DNA of 64,000 bases, from the NCBI GenBank assembly GCA_036924085.1, contig JAVGWX010000009.1:57633331-57697330 (forward strand). Direction: 5' to 3'. This DNA is from Ariolimax columbianus (Eukaryota; Mollusca; Gastropoda; Stylommatophora; Arionidae). The stretch's first letter is position 1. Each line of letters starts with the position of its first letter. The notes under the pieces are model-generated. The model was not told where the DNA came from. It searched no databases and was given only the letters and a program-made list of their open reading frames with translations. A program made the position numbers and the translations under genes. Shown here one piece after another: positions 47,001-56,298 of this stretch.

Positions 47001-50000
47001 GGGTCCACAATTATTTCTCTCTCTGGATATCTGGGGTCCACAATTATTTCTCTCTCTGGATCTCTGGGTCCACAATTATTTCTCTCTCTGGATATCTGGG
47101 GTCCACAATTATTTCTCTCGCTGGATCTCTGGGTCCACAATTATTTCTCTCTCTGGATATCTGGGGTCCACAATTATTTCTCTCTCTGGATCTCTGGGGT
47201 CCACAATTATTTCTTTCTTCACAGAGTCTCGTTGACAGAGTAATATATAAAAAAGAAGGAAATATTTGATTTATAAGTTCCAAAAAAGGATTGGCTCTGA
47301 GGATTGAGTCCGTCGGGTTGGAGTATCAAGCAGTTATTGGATGTGCCCAGGATCTTTGAGGGCGTCACCGTTAGTCGGTCCTCCGGACTACAAGGAACAT
47401 GGTATCGACATTCCCGTGGACCCCTCAGTTATGTGGTGACGCCTTTCCTTGCATCGACAGAATCGGCAACTGTTCAACAGTCTACTCAAAACAGGCACTG
47501 TATAATTGAAAAGAAGAATTTCTAAAAACTGAACCAAACGCGGTTAAACAGCAGAAGTAACTATGGCTTTCTTTAGATAGTCAAATACTTCGTTATCTTC
47601 TTCGTCTTCTTCTTCTTCGTTCGTTCTCAATCTCCCGCTACCAAACCCTGAAAGGGCTTAAGTAGCAGAATGTAGTCCAGAGAACGGAATGCGTTGTGTC
47701 GTAGTTTACAGCTTAACTGCGATATTTGCACCTTTCGTCCAACACATCCGACTTCAGCAGGCATTTTTTGAGTACCGGGCTAGCATTCCCTCTTCGATCC
47801 CTTTTTCTTAGCCAGTCTGCCCTGCTGCAGCCTGTTATCCAGGATCACTGCGTGGAGGTGTAGAAGGGTCTTGACAGCTCTGGTTCGCTGACCCTGACGC
47901 TAGCAGTCAGCAATGGGTCGCTGACCACTGCAGCTTATGCGCTGCTCAGCATCTTGATCACGCTTCGTTATCTAATTAACGGTGCATAAGTCCAAGTAAG
48001 GGAGGGAGAGGGAAGGGGGGGGAGGGGTAGCGAGATCTGGGCTGGACTTCCCGCTTGTTAGATGAAAGCTAAGCGTCTATTATAACCTCGCCTTTTCAGG
48101 TGGAGACATCGCCGTTGAATTCACTGTTCGGCTTGCCCGGCAGGAGTTTCCTTGCAATATGTCTCTCCAACATTATTGTGTACCAATAAGCATCTTCACG
48201 AGTGACCCCTGTTTCTTACATAGTCTGCTGTGGGGTGCGACCGAGTACCCGGCGGTATAACCTGGCAGAAAGATTAGGCTCATTAGCCTTGGCTGGCAGC
48301 CAATCTAAGAGAAGTTAAACTAGACCCGGGTAGACGAAGCTCGTTAATATGTTCACGCAGTTTGTCTACGAAAGGGTGGACTCTTTTTTAAATCCACAAG
48401 TGGCAGGGAGTGCTGGTCAGTCCTAGGATGAAGAGAATATCATCGGACGCCTAGAGTAGCTAACATTCATGTCATCAGTCTCAAGAAATGACTCCACTGT
48501 CTTGTAGGTACCTCGGGAGAAGGTAGGCTACGAGGGCAAGCCCAAACAAAAAATTCAAAGTGGAGGAAACCTATGCCGGATGGTTTAAAATTGCGAACTC
48601 ATCGGCTGCTCTTGCAGTTGAAATAATGCCAAATTGTCATACTTTGCATTCCTTTGGATTACACCAGTGAGGCCGAGAGTGGAATCCTGCAGTCTGGACA
48701 GCTCATGATCTCCACATTCAGCGCCTTGGCTCGCGCCCTGGAGAGGATACTTCAGCCTAACTTTTGAATAAGGAAACAGCACTGAAGCTGGCAGTCTACG
48801 GGCTGTAGGGAAGGGGCGCCACGGGTCAGCTTTGACAGTGGAAGGAATCATCTCTACCACCCGTCTTAGCTTGGCAGCTCCCGGTCAGTAGGGTGTTTGA
48901 CACACTAACATCTGCCTGCTTCAGACGGTTCCTGCAGCTTAATGTATGCATGGAATATGGATGCTACATTTGTACCAGACAAAACTAAAACTAAAACTAA
49001 AAAGAAAACTCCAGCTCTTTGAATTTTAAGCGGATACATGTGTACTGTGTACGGCGTCTCAGACTATCTTAGAGAGGTGGGGAATGTCAGGAAGACAGCT
49101 ATATAGGGAGCTTTATCGATTGAATGTGGACAAAGCTGCCCTTTAGGAGACCAGACTTGCCTCTAGTGGCTCACTTAGGGAACATAACTGCACCATCTTC
49201 TGGAACGATCGTAAACCTGAAGATTCTCGACAGCTTGGTGTTTGCTTTGCCATTAAAAACACCATTATGAATGATTATGGCCTCGGTCGATCCTCCATTG
49301 GAGGGCTCAGAGGTTTCCGGCCAATCACTTTGTCATCACTATAGGTCATGTTAAATCATTAGCGTCTATGCTCCAAAGCTAACATCTCCGGAGGAAGCAA
49401 AGGATCAATTCTATGAATAGCTGGAGAAAATGATCAAGAACAGCTCTAGGGAAGAATCACTCTACCTTCTTGTTGACTTAAATGGTGGGTAACCACTATT
49501 TTTTATTCACTTTCTGAGATATGTCTTGCTCGTTCAATTATTATAAATATGTTTCTTTTGATTTACCAACCTCTACATAATTTTTACATGCATTATTTTC
49601 AGCTCTTCTACATTTAACTACATATCTAGTTTTCCACTTTTGACACGTATCATTTACTTTCCTTCAGGGACTGCATTTCTATTTTAGATTCTCTAGAACT
49701 GTTTTGAAACTCTCCCACTCTTCTTCAACATTTGTTCCACTGACAATATCTTTCCAGATTGTATGGCTGCTTCTAACGACATCACAAGCCTCCCACCTGG
49801 CAAAAACAAGAAATCTATGCAGCCCATCTCTTTGCGATGCCTCATGGCAAGAGCAGTATGACATTTAGAGTCAAGTCTTCGACCTGATAAGTCACGATGT
49901 AAGACGCTATATTTAGTCAAGTGCACTATTGTTTCCTTATATGTTGACATCCCCCATACATGTATTCATCCTTTCTTCTGTGATCTGCTAGTTCAGCATT

Positions 50001-52546
50001 GTTGTTATTTGTTGTCCCTTATGAAGGCCTATTGGTCGTAACGTAGGTTTCGTTTGTGTTATCGGTGCGGTATCTGACCATACCCATTTTTTTAAATGTT
50101 GATTACATTTAATTTTAATCAACTTTAAACAATTTTTTAAAATTTATTTTTTCTCACTACTACAAAACAAGAAGAAGAAGAATTGTTTTTAGTGAATATC
50201 ATATGAGTAACATACAATAATTGTTTGAATAACAAGCAAACATTTCTACTTACATGTAAGTAGAGCTTCTCTGGCCGAATTAAAGAGCTGAATGGACTCC
50301 ACCTGACAGTTGCCGTACACATTGACGTAATCATTACTCATGCTATAGTCGAGAAACTGTGCTGTCAGTATGTTGCCATCTGTAGTGGTAAGTCCAATTG
50401 TGCAGCTTGTAGCTGGGCTTAGATAGAATGACCTAGAGAGCTTGATCCGCACATCAGCTGTCACTAAATACGGGATTACTTGGTTGCAGTACTCATCTAA
50501 GTAAACTGAAACACAAATAGAAGCGTATATAGAAAACGTTTGATTTTTTACAGATACTTTTGTATTTCTACAGGGTGTTCCACTCGCTACAGGTCACTGG
50601 CTTTCCCTTATAACTCTTAAACCAATGAATATATCCAATCAAATGTGGTGTATGTGAAGCATAAGGAACCGATAATTGAAAAAGTAGAAAATGTAATTCA
50701 TTTTTATGAAGAATAGAAGCAATTTTTCAACAACCAGTGTCTCTAGAAAATCGAAGTTGGAGAATCTAGAACAGTTGACTTATCTCGACAGTGTGGTATC
50801 ACTAAGAAGGGACGGAAGAGGACATCAAATCCTGCTTAAATAAAATCAGGACTGCCTTTGACATCCTGAAACCAATTTGGAAATTCAGCAAATACAGCAT
50901 TGAAAACTAAACTTAGGTAATATAATAGTAGTGTCTTGCCAGTACTTCTATTTGGTTTGGAATGCTGACGAATGAAAAAGAGGGATACCCAGAGATTACA
51001 AACCTTTCACCTTACATGCCTTCACAGAAATAATGGAGTATTTTGGTCTGACAAAATATAAATGGCAAACTCTTACAGGACACCAACCAAGTAAATATCG
51101 ATACCACTATGTTAGAGAGAAGTTGGAGATGGTTGGGACATACCATGTGAATGAGTCCGGACATGCCAGCAAAAATCGCACAAACGTGGACATTGGAGTG
51201 TAAAACAAAGAAAGGTAGACCATGAACTACTTAGGGACGCACGATGGACGTTGAGCGGGGCTGTAGATCTGTGACATGGGGGCACTGGTCGAAAGGTTGT
51301 CCAAGACACAAAGGCAGGGACAGTCCTTATGGAAGCCGCATGTGCCACAAGACATACAAGGAAATTAAGGATAGAGATGTTGTTTTAAAAAATGTATGCA
51401 ATATGTGGAAATAATATGAAGTTGAAAATACTCGTATGTATGTCAAAATAATTTGAGTTTAAAAATCTTTATCATCATGAAGCATGTCCTTGGTAGACGT
51501 CGCTCTCATCACAGCCATTCGATAGGAATCTCGATCAGCAGTCAGTCTACTCGGCTGCTCCATGTTCATGTTTAGGGTGCTCTTGATGGCTTGTGTCCAT
51601 CTACGCGTTGGTCGACCTCTGCCTCGTCTTTCTGGAACAATGCCCTTCAGAACTACTTTTTCAAGTCCGTTAAGACGCTTGATGTGGCCGAAAAACCTCA
51701 GTTTCCAAGACATGACATGGTTTATAAGCCAGTTCTCTTCGGCACTCAGACCCTTTAAGATAACATTATTTGCTATTTTCGTTACCCAAAGTAGGTTTAG
51801 GATTCTGTTGTAGCATTTTGTCTTGAAAGCCCCAATCCTTTTTCTTAATACGTGTGTGATTGTCCATGTCTCACATCCACACATTGCGACCGGGAATATG
51901 CATGTTCTGAGAATCTTCAATTTTAATTCTTGGTTAGTATTATGCCACACATTTTGCATACTATTCAGTATGGACAATCGTCTCCTTATTTCCCTTGCAC
52001 AGTCCCAATCGTTCGTTATCAAAGAGCCAAGATATTCAAAGTAATCCACGTGTTCAATTTCTTCATTACCAATACTGATCTTCGGTTGGGGTCTGTGTGT
52101 GCCAATGAACATCATCTTTGTTTTTTTTTTAGATTCGTGAAAAGATTCTGATCTTCACTGTGCTTCTGAACAGACATAAGCAATTGTTTCATGCCCTCAA
52201 CGCTGTCCGAGAGCATAACTGTGTCAACTGCATATCTTAGTTCTAGAATCTGCTTTCTTCCAATTGAGAATGGGTCGAAATTCACATAGTTTTACTCAAT
52301 TTTTACCTTTAGCGTTATATTCTCCGCGTATATGTTGAATAAGTAGGGGGGAAAGGATGCAGCCTTACCTAACATCTTTGTGGATCTCAAACCAATCAGA
52401 GGAGCATTCGTTGATTCTAGCTGCAGCTTGTTGGTCACTATAAAGTGTTTCTATTGGATGTATCAGATTTGTTGCAAAACCAATGTCTTTCATTATTTGC
52501 CATAGTTGCTGATATTGTAATCCAGTAAAAAGCTTTGGTGTAATCA

Positions 52547-52615
<69 letters not shown>

Positions 52616-54600
52616 AGCTTTGTATTCTCTTTATTTTTCAAAGATGTTTCCCAAATTGAAGATGTGATCGTTTGTGCCTCTGTCTTGTTTTAATCCTGCC
52701 TGCGTTTTACGTATTTCATATTCTACTTTCTTTTCTAGTCTCTTCATGATAATACGTAAGAATATATTGCTAGCATGGTTTATCAGGACACTTTTGCGGT
52801 AGTGCATAATTTTAGGTTCCTTTTCTTTGGAATCAGAATATAGACTGATTTTTTCCATTATGTAGGTCATTATGAGCTGCACCAAATATGTTTGCACAAT
52901 GCGTGGTATATGTGTACGCTTGCGTCTCCTCCTGTCTGTATTAGTTCTGTTATTATGTTGTTACATCATGGAGTCTTTCCTTTTTACAGTTGTTTAATTA
53001 CAGCACGTACCTCATCCAGTGTGGGTTCTGTCTCTGTTTCTTTGTCATTGGTTATCGTCTTTATTTTTTGGTGTTGTCATTGTACATCTCGCTACAGTAT
53101 TCCTTCCATCTTTCTAGAATATCTTTGTTCTCGGTCATCACATCACTATTTTGTCATTGATTGCATGTAGTGATGATTTGAATTCTCTCATCAGTTTTCT
53201 GATTTCTCTGAAAGTTTCTTTTTCTTTCCCATGTTGGTGGAGTTATTCGATTTTGCTGCAAGTGTTTGTTATTAATTGTTTCTTATCTTTCCCGATCTCC
53301 TTTCTGATTTATTTCATGCAATCTCTGTATCCATCAGAATTACGTTTTATACCTGTTCTTCTTAGCTTTCTTCTTGAGTTTAAAATAACAAGTATATTCC
53401 TCCGTGTTAATTAGTGAGGCCAAATTGTATTTTTCTGTAGACACAATTTGACAAATGTTTGACACAAATATGACAACAACATCAGATGGCAAATGGATAA
53501 ACAAGAGAGCTCATTTAATTCCAAGAATTCAAAACATTACTGCAATGTCCATTTGTAGTGAAAAAAATGAGAAAATTGTAGAAATACTTCAAATATTGTA
53601 TTTGTGTTTTTAAAATTGATTTTGACATTAAAAAAATGTAGATTCTATGTATTGACCAGTATTGGTAAAAATGTACATTGATGTGAGCATCATTTTATTT
53701 GAAAGAAGAATGTTTTCCTTTCTCTTTTAACTTGATAACACTTATTTTACCTTATTTTTTATTAGATTGATGGATAGATTATGTGATTATACTTTTCGCA
53801 CCAGGTGATACATCAAGCCACTGGCCCCATTGCAGGAACCCTTAAGCTTCAGTTCAAGTTCCATTTCCGCATTGAAGGTCGGCTGCAAAGGATCTCCAGT
53901 GTACTTTAACTCTTGCCGTAATGATGCCATCTGACAGGCTATTTTCAGTCTCAAAACTTGTCCATTCTTAAAACGTTGTCTGCTTCTTGAATGAATTCCC
54001 CCCCCCCCCCTCCTACCATCTAGTATGGTTTTCAACAAGGAGGTATGTCTTGTTATATGACCAAAATAACGTAACTGTCTAACCCTGATTTCGGTCATTA
54101 ATTCTCTTTTCACTCCTAATTTTTTTCAATATCTCCTTATGTTTTCTTCTCTTTCCAAGAAATACGACTCAATCTTCTATATTTCCCAATTTTGAAGGCT
54201 TCAATACTCTTTTCCAATTATTTATTCGGTGTCCATGTTTCTGTGCCATAAAGTAGTGATGAGTATACATTACAACTGGGGGAACTGAGACGCTAGTCCA
54301 GTCAAGCACAACATACTGACTAGGACAGCGTGCCAGGATCAATACACAGACCAAGACCAGAATCTCTCTTCTATGTTTCCTTGGAAACAGGCTGTTTTCA
54401 AGGCATCTTGGCTGACGACATGTGGATCGATGTGATCCCCGTAGCGCCACGCAGGTGAAGCCAATCATAGCACAACCGCCTGGAGGACAGCTGTCCACCT
54501 TCATCAGCATGCTCGAGATGTGAGGAAAGCTACTACAACCCGCCACTTAACGTCCTTTTCAGGTGGCAGGAAAGAGTAAACTTACTCATTGTAGGCATTC

Positions 54601-54643
<43 letters not shown>

Positions 54644-55291
54644 GCCTAGCACCTGACAATTCTCATTTTCAAATTCTGATTTATCTGTTTGCATGTCAGT
54701 ATATGTCGCATGTTCCTGAATACCATCATTGCTTTACCTATTCTCTTTCAGATTTCTTTTTAACTGCTGCCTTCTTCCGTTATTATATGACCTAGATAGG
54801 AGAAACTGTACCTGTTCCAGTACATGATCTTTTACTTTTTATCTCATACATGGTTTCTTGCCACATTTCCCAAATATCATTGTCTTTGTTTTCTTGTTGT
54901 TTATGTCTAATCCAAACTCTTGATTTATTTTGTGTTTGTTGTCACAAGCTCCTGTAATTCTTGCTCACTTAAAGGAATTAAACAGACCTATTAAACAGGG
55001 TGCTATTCTCGTCACTGACCCACACAGAACCATCCAGGTAACAAGAAAACAGAACACAGTGAGATGATAACAACACACTTGATAATGAAGGTAACAGCAT
55101 TGAATATTCATAGAAGAAGTATGAGAAAAATAGTTGTCAATAGATAAAACAAAAATAAAATGTGAACCAACGGGGCAGCGTGGAATGTAAAGAGCAAGTA
55201 TGTTGTACCTACCGACATCAGGGAAATAAGTTCCAAATGTGCCAGTCAGTAAACAGGTCACAACTGGAATGAAGATAGTGAAGTGTCCCAT
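34790..55291 (-). CDS. Gene B: CUB-LDLa single-pass membrane protein (4 coding exons)
   Basis: Paralogue of gene A on the opposite strand. Coding exons 55213-55291, 50254-50505, 41328-41489 and 34790-35031 (735 coding bases, 244 residues). Same order: signal peptide, CUB-like domain over exons 2 and 3, LDLa, transmembrane helix, basic tail. Introns are phase 1 with GT-AG ends; donors GTAGGT, GTAAGT, GTAAGT are identical to gene A at every position. Exons 2-4 have the same lengths as in gene A; exon 1 is 9 bases shorter. No stop or frameshift breaks the reading frame, so both genes look intact. The amino-acid differences are mostly in the ectodomain and helix, with conserved cysteines. Function unknown; a cell-surface receptor or adhesion role is an inference from the domains. 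Confidence 0.85.
35380..35630. repeat. Minisatellite related to the SINE stem domain, about 6 drifted copies
   Basis: Units of 40-45 bp with AAACATACTGACAAAGACC, CACCTCA and TCAAGGTGAGATAAAACA. Same family as 26150-26645 and, reversed, 16270-16515. Confidence 0.85.
35648..36325 (+). mobile_element. LINE C-terminus, one frameshift
   Basis: MMISRTPGPLKISLNDIAFQ, EFKYLGSIFWADGRIEREIE, LRHPSISLATKQQLINSIFM, SRISTCEMKCLRKVIGVTRR, then a +1 shift near 36000 and RNDDIRSMVGT, KISWFGHLMRMHPHHLPLMA, GYRARGRPRGRWIDDTRVIV and AQDRRLKLL before the stop. Both halves are long and clean, so this is a comparatively young copy. 3' end AACTAACTAACTAATA. Inside intron 3 of gene B, antisense to it. Confidence 0.92.
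36530..36905 (-). mobile_element. CR1-like LINE 3' end
   Basis: Reversed, reads the shared terminus (AGTATAAAGACGTTAAGTTA at 36530-36552) and the preceding region with AGACTCTGCAGAGTC, TGGATGCTCATAGCT and CATTGCCACAGAAAAT. Confidence 0.82.
36990..37205 (-). mobile_element. SINE family 1, drifted copy with paired stem
   Basis: CATATCCGATTTCAGCTGG, CCCTATCCTCTTAGCCAGGC, CTGCACTAGTGCAG (a perfect 14-base palindrome) and GGAATAGGGTCTTGGTCAGC. The stem arms CCCTATCC and GGAATAGGG differ from other copies yet still pair. Confidence 0.7.
37240..37635. repeat. 23-bp tandem array, about 16 copies
   Basis: Unit TTCATTCACTGTGCTGTTGT-CAG with variants (GGGCTGC, GTGGTGC, GTGCTTC). Not a CRISPR: unit length and content are continuous, with no unrelated spacers. 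Confidence 0.96.
37640..38360. other. Intronic, nothing recognised
   Basis: Intron 3 of gene B. No convincing gene or repeat family. Confidence 0.4.
38369..39125. repeat. 69-bp minisatellite, 11 copies
   Basis: Unit with AGACATGTTGAGGGGGGAAT, GACAAGGCAATCTCGACTGA and TAGTCTTGCCATTGTTCTAA. Very uniform, so recent. The minus-strand 23-residue periodic ORF is a by-product of 69 being a multiple of 3. Confidence 0.97.
39130..40060. other. Intronic, nothing recognised
   Basis: No gene or repeat family recognised. Confidence 0.4.
40069..40088. repeat. Poly-G tract
   Basis: About 20 G with one interruption close by (GGGAGGGG). Confidence 0.9.
40270..40765 (+). mobile_element. CR1-like LINE 3' end with expanded TTAAG tail
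   Basis: YEERLGKLRLQCLEKR-like frame, RRIRGDLKHVYKIIKGKDKL, LDYNKFSFQNTTTYKNKR and WNALPQEVVEAGTINAFKNK with minor shifts, then the family terminus and GTTAA-type tail expanded to about nine units at 40716-40760. Confidence 0.9.
40862..41110 (+). mobile_element. tRNA-headed SINE, family 1 body, GAA tail
   Basis: Head with a tRNA A-box-like TAGTGTAGTGGTAGAGC and a B-box-like GGGTCTAACTAAC about 25 bases later. Body words GGATGTGTCGGACCGACAAG, GTACAAATATCACAGTC, GACACAATGCATTCCGTTC, AACCCTGTTCAGGGC, then GAACGCAGAAGAAGAAGAAC. This gives the sense direction of family 1 and shows its tRNA origin. Confidence 0.8.
41328..41489 (-). CDS. Gene B coding exon 3 (CUB-like, second part)
   Basis: Acceptor TTCTGCAG (reversed 41490-41497), donor GTAAGTA at 41327. 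Reads KDKAYCNIFRPSSQFILGV, GSFNFITHGYSKIKTATVD and LLVTTVAVKQSAKG. Length 162, as in gene A. Confidence 0.87.
41691..42830 (+). mobile_element. CR1-like LINE C-terminus split by a SINE
   Basis: 41691-41786 reads WQMEFNVDKCTVIHVV then SNMEHNYRIGENKL, the RT thumb region. The frame is interrupted at about 41787-42136 by a SINE and resumes at about 42137 with SENNIRMIENETDIGVIIDH, GKVNEQAVKKANAMLGMIQR, VKLYKALVRPILEFCLQVWS, then YEERYRKTGLQCLEKRRIRR, KYIFSQRVVNAWNSLPHEYF. Ends TATAAAGACGTTAAGTTAAG at about 42796-42815. Two frameshifts besides the insertion. Confidence 0.9.
41787..42136 (-). mobile_element. SINE-like element, family 2, nested in the LINE
   Basis: Sense minus. Carries TTAGTCAGGGTCAGG, AGAACCTCACCTGACC, TATCCTGGAAACAGGCTG, GTCTGGCTAACAAGGTGAGG, TCATCAGCACACTCGAGATG, AGGGCGCACATAAGAGTAAC and CTCATTGTGGGCATTC, then a short CAAACAACAATTT tail at the left. 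The stem ACCTCACCT/AGGTGAGGT pairs perfectly. Confidence 0.88.
42831..42864. repeat. (GTTA)n short tract
   Basis: About seven GTTA units. Not a telomere repeat array: 4 bases and only about 30 bp. Confidence 0.9.
43170..45476. repeat. 2.3-kb (TGTTGC/TGTTGG)n tract
   Basis: Almost pure trinucleotide array (GTT, GCT, GGT in register), carrying 821-codon and other long ORFs of Val-Ala or poly-Leu that are artefacts. Read on the minus strand it is CAACAGCAACAAC-type and begins exactly at the 3' end of the family 2 SINE at 45477-45805, so it is an overgrown SINE tail. Confidence 0.97.
45477..45805 (-). mobile_element. SINE-like element, family 2, with giant tail
   Basis: Sense minus: CAGGCACAACATACTGATC, GGCCAAGACCCTCACCTCGG, ATCCTGGAAACGGGCTG, GCCTGACTAACAAGGTGAGG, CACAACCGCCTAGAGGACC, TCCACCTTCATCAGAATG, GGGCGCACAAAAGAGAAG and CTACTCATTGTGAGCATTC, then straight into the CAACAG array to the left. 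Stem CCCTCACCT/AGGTGAGGG is perfect over 9 pairs. Confidence 0.9.
46160..46420. repeat. 49-bp tandem repeat, about 5 copies
   Basis: Unit with AGAACAAATAGACTAAAGTA and GAGCTAGACTCTGGCACA. Confidence 0.93.
46439..46665. repeat. 73-bp tandem repeat, 3 copies
   Basis: Unit with TCACATAAGACACCATACAG and ACTCATGTATTTTGTCACTC; followed by a C-rich stretch at 46670-46705. Confidence 0.95.
46813..47218. repeat. 31-33-bp tandem array, about 12 copies
   Basis: Unit with TGGATATCTGGGGTCCACAA and TTATTTCTCTCTC; two alternating variants (GATATCTGGGG and GATCTCTGGG). Confidence 0.96.
47220..47585. other. Nothing recognised
   Basis: No gene or repeat family recognised; an ORF of about 70 codons here has no motif. 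Confidence 0.4.
47599..47962 (-). mobile_element. SINE-like element, family 1, with target duplication
   Basis: Sense minus with a GAA-type tail (TTCTTCTTC at the left). Perfect 11-base flanking duplication CTTCGTTATCT at 47588-47598 and 47963-47973. Confidence 0.9.
48000..49490 (+). mobile_element. LINE 5' region plus AP-endonuclease, no RT
   Basis: 48000-48910 matches, inverted, 58565-59195, and has no coding sequence recognisable; it sits where a LINE 5' UTR would be. From 49080 frame-shifted pieces of the LINE endonuclease follow: NVDKAALETRLASSG-like (LQETRLASSG region), REHNCTIFWND, RQLGVCFAIKNTIMNDYG and LLVDLNGG, matching the LQETR, F..N and DFNA-type landmarks. It stops at DLNGG (49487); the rest of the endonuclease, RT and 3' end are absent. 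Stops throughout. Confidence 0.78.
49500..50240. other. Intronic, nothing recognised
   Basis: Intron 2 of gene B. A minus-strand ORF of about 85 codons (49693-49950) has no motif I recognise; possibly transposon debris. Confidence 0.35.
50254..50505 (-). CDS. Gene B coding exon 2 (CUB-like, first part)
   Basis: Acceptor GTGTTTCAG (reversed 50506-50514), donor GTAAGTAG at 50253. Reads YLDEYCNQVIPYLVTADVR, IKLSRSFYLSPATSCTIGL, FLDYSMSNDYVNVYGNCQVE and SIQLFNSAREALLT. 252 bases as in gene A. Confidence 0.88.
50740..51370 (+). mobile_element. LINE C-terminus, degraded
   Basis: NLEQLTYLDSVVS, EEDIKSCLNKIRTAFDILKP, LPVLLFGLEC, RLQTFHLTCLHRNN, FWSDKI, RSWRWLGHTM, and LMEAACATRHTRN near the end. 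At least six frame changes. Confidence 0.82.
51459..53420 (-). mobile_element. LINE ORF2, RT through C-terminus (longest RT remnant)
   Basis: Minus strand from the right: NKDILERWKEYC, LDEVRAVIKQL, then RT pieces SVLINHASNIFLRIIMKRLE, KVEYEIRKTQAGLKQDRGTN, HIFNLGNIFEK; an AT microsatellite splits the palm; then YTKAFYWITISATMANN, IETLYSDQQAAARINECSSD, NIYAENITLKV, LELRYAVDTVMLSDSVEGMK (the catalytic YADD reads YAVD), and an unbroken 218-residue C-terminus from MMFIGTHRPQPKISIGNEEI through GRGRPTRRWTQAIKSTL to DMLHDDKDF. Lost catalytic Asp plus frameshifts show an inactive copy. Within intron 1 region of gene B's span between exon 2 and exon 1, same strand. Confidence 0.92.
52548..52612. repeat. 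(AT)n microsatellite within the RT palm
   Basis: About 32 AT units inside the LINE reading frame, between the FNLGNIFEK and YTKAF parts of the RT. Confidence 0.97.
53425..53785. other. Nothing recognised
   Basis: AT-rich intronic sequence without a recognisable feature. Confidence 0.4.
53790..54960 (-). mobile_element. LINE C-terminus split by a SINE
   Basis: Minus strand: 54960-54650 reads IKSLDINNKKTKTMIFGKC and LEQVQF; interrupted at about 54285-54645; resumes with YSSLLYGTETWT, KSIEAFKIGKYRRLSRISWK, VKRELMTEIRVRQLRYFGHI, TRHTSLLKTILDGRR and KIACQMASLRQEL. Poly-C at 54000-54010 (poly-G in sense) breaks the end. Confidence 0.85.
54285..54645 (+). mobile_element. SINE-like element, family 2, nested in the LINE, (CAA)n tail
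   Basis: AGTCAAGCACAACATACTGA, CACAGACCAAGACCAGAATC, CCTTGGAAACAGGCTGTTT, TGTGGATCGATGTGATCCCC, GCACAACCGCCTGGAGGAC, GTCCACCTTCATCAGCATGC and CTCATTGTAGGCATTC, then (CAA)14 to 54641. Antisense to the host LINE. Confidence 0.9.
55213..55291 (-). CDS. Gene B coding exon 1 (signal peptide)
   Basis: Reads MGHFTIFIPVVTCLLTGTFG then TYFPDV plus one base; donor GTAGGT at 55212. The ATG directly follows TTGCTATTCCAG, as in gene A. Upstream, AGCAAT-CCT-AATCTCGTT words align with the gene A upstream sequence. Confidence 0.8.
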
Positions 55292-55401
55292 CTGGAATAG
55301 CAACAATTCAGGTGTAACGAGATTTAGGCATTGCTGGGATACATGCTGATGTTTACTGATGGTGCTACTCACCTCTACGTTGGTCTTGGAGGTTGTAGTA
55401 A

Positions 55402-56233
55402 GATAATGATGATGGCGGAGATGATGATGACTATGATGATGATGATTATGATGCTGATGGCGATGATGATGATGATGATGATTACTATGATGATGACTAT
55501 GATGATGATGACTATGATGATGACCATGATGATAATGATGATGATGATGATTACTATGATGATGATGATGATTATGATGACTATGATGATGATGATGATG
55601 ATGACTATGGTGATGATGATGATGATGATAATGATGACTATGATGATGATGATGATGACTATTATGATGATGATGATGACAATGATGATGAATATGATGA
55701 TGATGATGACAATCATGATGATGATGATGACTATTATGATGATGATGACTATGATGATGATGACTATGATGATGACTATTATGATGATGATGACTATGAT
55801 GATGATATGATGATGACTATGAGGATGATGATGATGACTATAATGATGATGACTTTGATGATGATGACTATGATGATGATGACTATGATCATGACTATGA
55901 TGATGATAATGATGATGACTATGATGAAGATGACTATGATGATGATGATGATGATGATGATCCTGATGACTATGATGATGATGATGATTACTATGATGGT
56001 GATGATGATAATGATGATGATGATGAACACTATAATGATGATGATGATGATGACTGACTATGATGATGATGATGACTATGATGATGACTATGATGATGAT
56101 GATGATGACTATTATGATGATGATGATGACAAAGATGATGAATATGATGATGATGATGACAATCATGATGATGATGATGACTATTATGATGATGATGACT
56201 ATGATGATGATGACTATGATGACTATGATGATG

Positions 56234-56298
<65 letters not shown>

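Noticed and set aside
48585..48860. 91-codon minus-strand ORF
   Set aside because: Lies inside the repeated LINE 5' region and is not kept open in the second copy at 58.6-59.2 kb.
49693..49950. 85-codon minus-strand ORF in gene B intron 2
   Set aside because: No motif identified; next to a LINE endonuclease fragment, so transposon debris is the likelier source.
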